IMG/VR virus record: IMGVR_UViG_3300027917_002087
Coordinates: 1-32,442 of that record
From: a virus
Direction: 5' to 3' (one strand)
Length of the DNA: 32,442 nt
The notes under the pieces were generated by a model. It did no database searches. It worked only from the letters and a program-made list of their open reading frames with translations, and was not told the origin of the DNA. The first letter of the stretch is position 1. Each line of letters begins with the position of its first letter. Positions 32,101 through 32,442 of this stretch are shown here, piece by piece. The translations under genes were made by a program, and so were the position numbers.

Positions 32101-32442
32101 TCGCGATGGGATACTGCGCGTATGGGTAAGAAATGAAACTACTACTCTGGTTTGGGATCAAACGCCAGATTTGACTTATGAGTGGACTGAGGCTGACGGT
32201 CAGCTTTGCCTTAGTGATGATATTATTCACGTTGGATTGTACGCTTTCAGAGATGCTCCGAAGCTAAGAATTTGCAGTTTCAATGCTAGTAATTCTAGTT
32301 ATCTTGGGTTACTGCCATTGGGTGATGATGAGCTTGACGACTTTCCATCCTCCGGTCAGGTAGTCATCGAGGGTGTGAAGTATGACTATACTGCAAAGGT
32401 AACTCCTCCATCAACAATTCAGGGTCCTTATCAAGCTAGAGC
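29177..32442 (+). CDS. large distal tail protein, 3' end beyond window
   Basis: The frame is open from the ATG at 29177 to the right edge without a stop, at least 1088 codons. It is Ser/Gly/Asp/Tyr-rich and low in Lys, as virion surface proteins often are. Residues about 709-880 look like a carbohydrate-binding jelly roll of CBM4/9/22 type (TFDSNINGWERELED, GCLKIRQNGYYISPDTDING, TVWAQSWGTYMNEGF, then WWFDDINVVN). Residues about 895-1035 look like a LamG/concanavalin-like sandwich (VVGLASDNKNYIVARTSATS and GILRVWVRNETT). It is ATGA-coupled to the gene before it. A tail-tip or receptor-binding protein that touches host glycans is the best reading. The N-terminal 700 residues are unknown to me. 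Confidence 0.7.
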   Translation, partial: MRTISAGLTSAIQNSAGIKPSLRATIYKSRQFFTASDIEDTYEASFAQSSGIQESPLSQDMTYCDEMDKLITVYAESNVIKLQAEGIAEFTPTLGGNPIATTTHCRPSVITTSGSAGYLYFYSSGSACFAEFDTEDAVAGTATCTSGSGSMEPMGYCALHAVDIDDVMALSIDDGGVKVTHIYYDGGWLTNEWDRRFMYPTHVYNDADDILLNFSGAVKRDLGGGDYERIVYLSMPNGSVKGVTLNADGSWSDPFEAVPADLSRFLVSNATVAPNGNVHLIGQFKRVDVVPRDEDDVYSDVEEPTYFNSTVVSCLDLWSREGKVFSLDRFSLFAAEDTAAGGSESAFRYQLAVKDGATDTIFYSDANRILEDDAIVSTSGSGAEYLDIPSGDIASLSGAPNTGWTLKIKNGDESYSNEELVAQGNKIDIEFGTSGSYAYLDECIITNVDSDYADGERTLVIRATSNTLWRTSVMTHPFYMEFQSKQSVLIDDPEDDDQWGYLYDVSEEALIPTTFVVDFWGDGNVSPDEHEDGTETKYTTPDFVESGFLTEYPQISQLPITIKLYGWSRAGQGTVNDPNDPDFPNGEGSEDGWNDEFTAEITVLHTDETEETISVDNLTSSYKNPEQTWYLTRSGDYPVIHSGGSSAGFEVGDKIKSVSFVVTSGSTGDHTYYYVERMEIPEVTMYVPLASLETSGDREPTEYRGSLPVFTFDSNINGWERELEDYVHGNGIVWEENPGQYSYQWDNSEGHDANGCLKIRQNGYYISPDTDINGEACMKYEFNPPRRVWEGETITVWAQSWGTYMNEGFIMRVYYTDDTYDETYYHVDYSWDWTQFTITIDADSSGKAVTKILVGHWAFGWDGRYESNWWFDDINVVNSDGIDVSGGYMVPVGVPKIFFSSRPFHAFNFQAYAKLKVTGAGAYGGVVGLASDNKNYIVARTSATSIELVKVRDGVETELASTSTTGNIKGLLFEHRDGILRVWVRNETTTLVWDQTPDLTYEWTEADGQLCLSDDIIHVGLYAFRDAPKLRICSFNASNSSYLGLLPLGDDELDDFPSSGQVVIEGVKYDYTAKVTPPSTIQGPYQAR

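Overview
The window is a piece of a tailed double-stranded DNA phage genome (Caudoviricetes) or a prophage of that kind. It carries a syntenic late module: holin, HNH endonuclease, large terminase, portal, decoration protein, scaffold, major capsid protein, connector proteins, tail tube, tail assembly chaperones with a frameshift, tape measure and distal tail proteins. There is no tail sheath, and the tape measure gene is very long, so a long-tailed siphovirus-like virion is the best inference. Shine-Dalgarno sites of the GGAGG type and sigma70-like promoters point to a bacterial host. Nothing in the window names that host. I saw no tRNA, CRISPR array, integrase, endolysin or recognisable small terminase.

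Left arm (1-4798, minus strand). A compact operon reads leftwards from a promoter near 4890. It encodes a 96-residue protein of unknown function, a PAPS-dependent sulfotransferase, a 1161-residue polypeptide with three successive glycosyltransferase domains and a TPR tail, a small unknown protein, and the N-terminus of an ATP-dependent RNA ligase cut by the window edge. The sulfotransferase and glycosyltransferase look like a glycan-building and glycan-sulfating cassette. Its target (virion, host surface or DNA) cannot be read from the sequence. Interleaved face-to-face promoters and an inverted repeat separate this operon from the rightward genes.

Packaging block (4927-9963, plus strand). 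This holds an LL-H-type holin, two multi-pass membrane proteins, an HNH nuclease, a zinc-ribbon protein, the large terminase, a DUF2227-like membrane metalloprotein, a tail-protein paralogue fused to zinc-binding cysteines, an FmdB-like zinc ribbon and a small unknown protein. It ends in a run of hairpins and a strong intrinsic terminator. About 155 bases upstream of the terminase start lies a cluster of seven GTAC tetramers in all three codon phases, a candidate protein-binding or packaging site.

Head and connector block (9972-17242). In order: portal, an HTH plus metallophosphoesterase protein, a possible 24-residue very basic peptide, decoration protein, scaffold, major capsid protein, adaptor, neck or tail-terminator protein, and two small structural proteins.

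Tail block (17256-32442). A protein with about 25 copies of a 20-residue repeat is followed by an Ig-like protein, the tail tube, the G/GT chaperones joined by a CCCTTTT -1 frameshift site, the tape measure, a small tail protein and a large distal tail protein that runs off the right edge.

The most unusual object is the 2367-residue tape measure protein. Residues about 783-1180 contain a RecQ-like SF2 helicase core with recognisable motifs I, II, III, V and VI, flanked by Pro/Gly-rich linkers. This suggests a virion protein that could be delivered with the DNA and act on it during entry.
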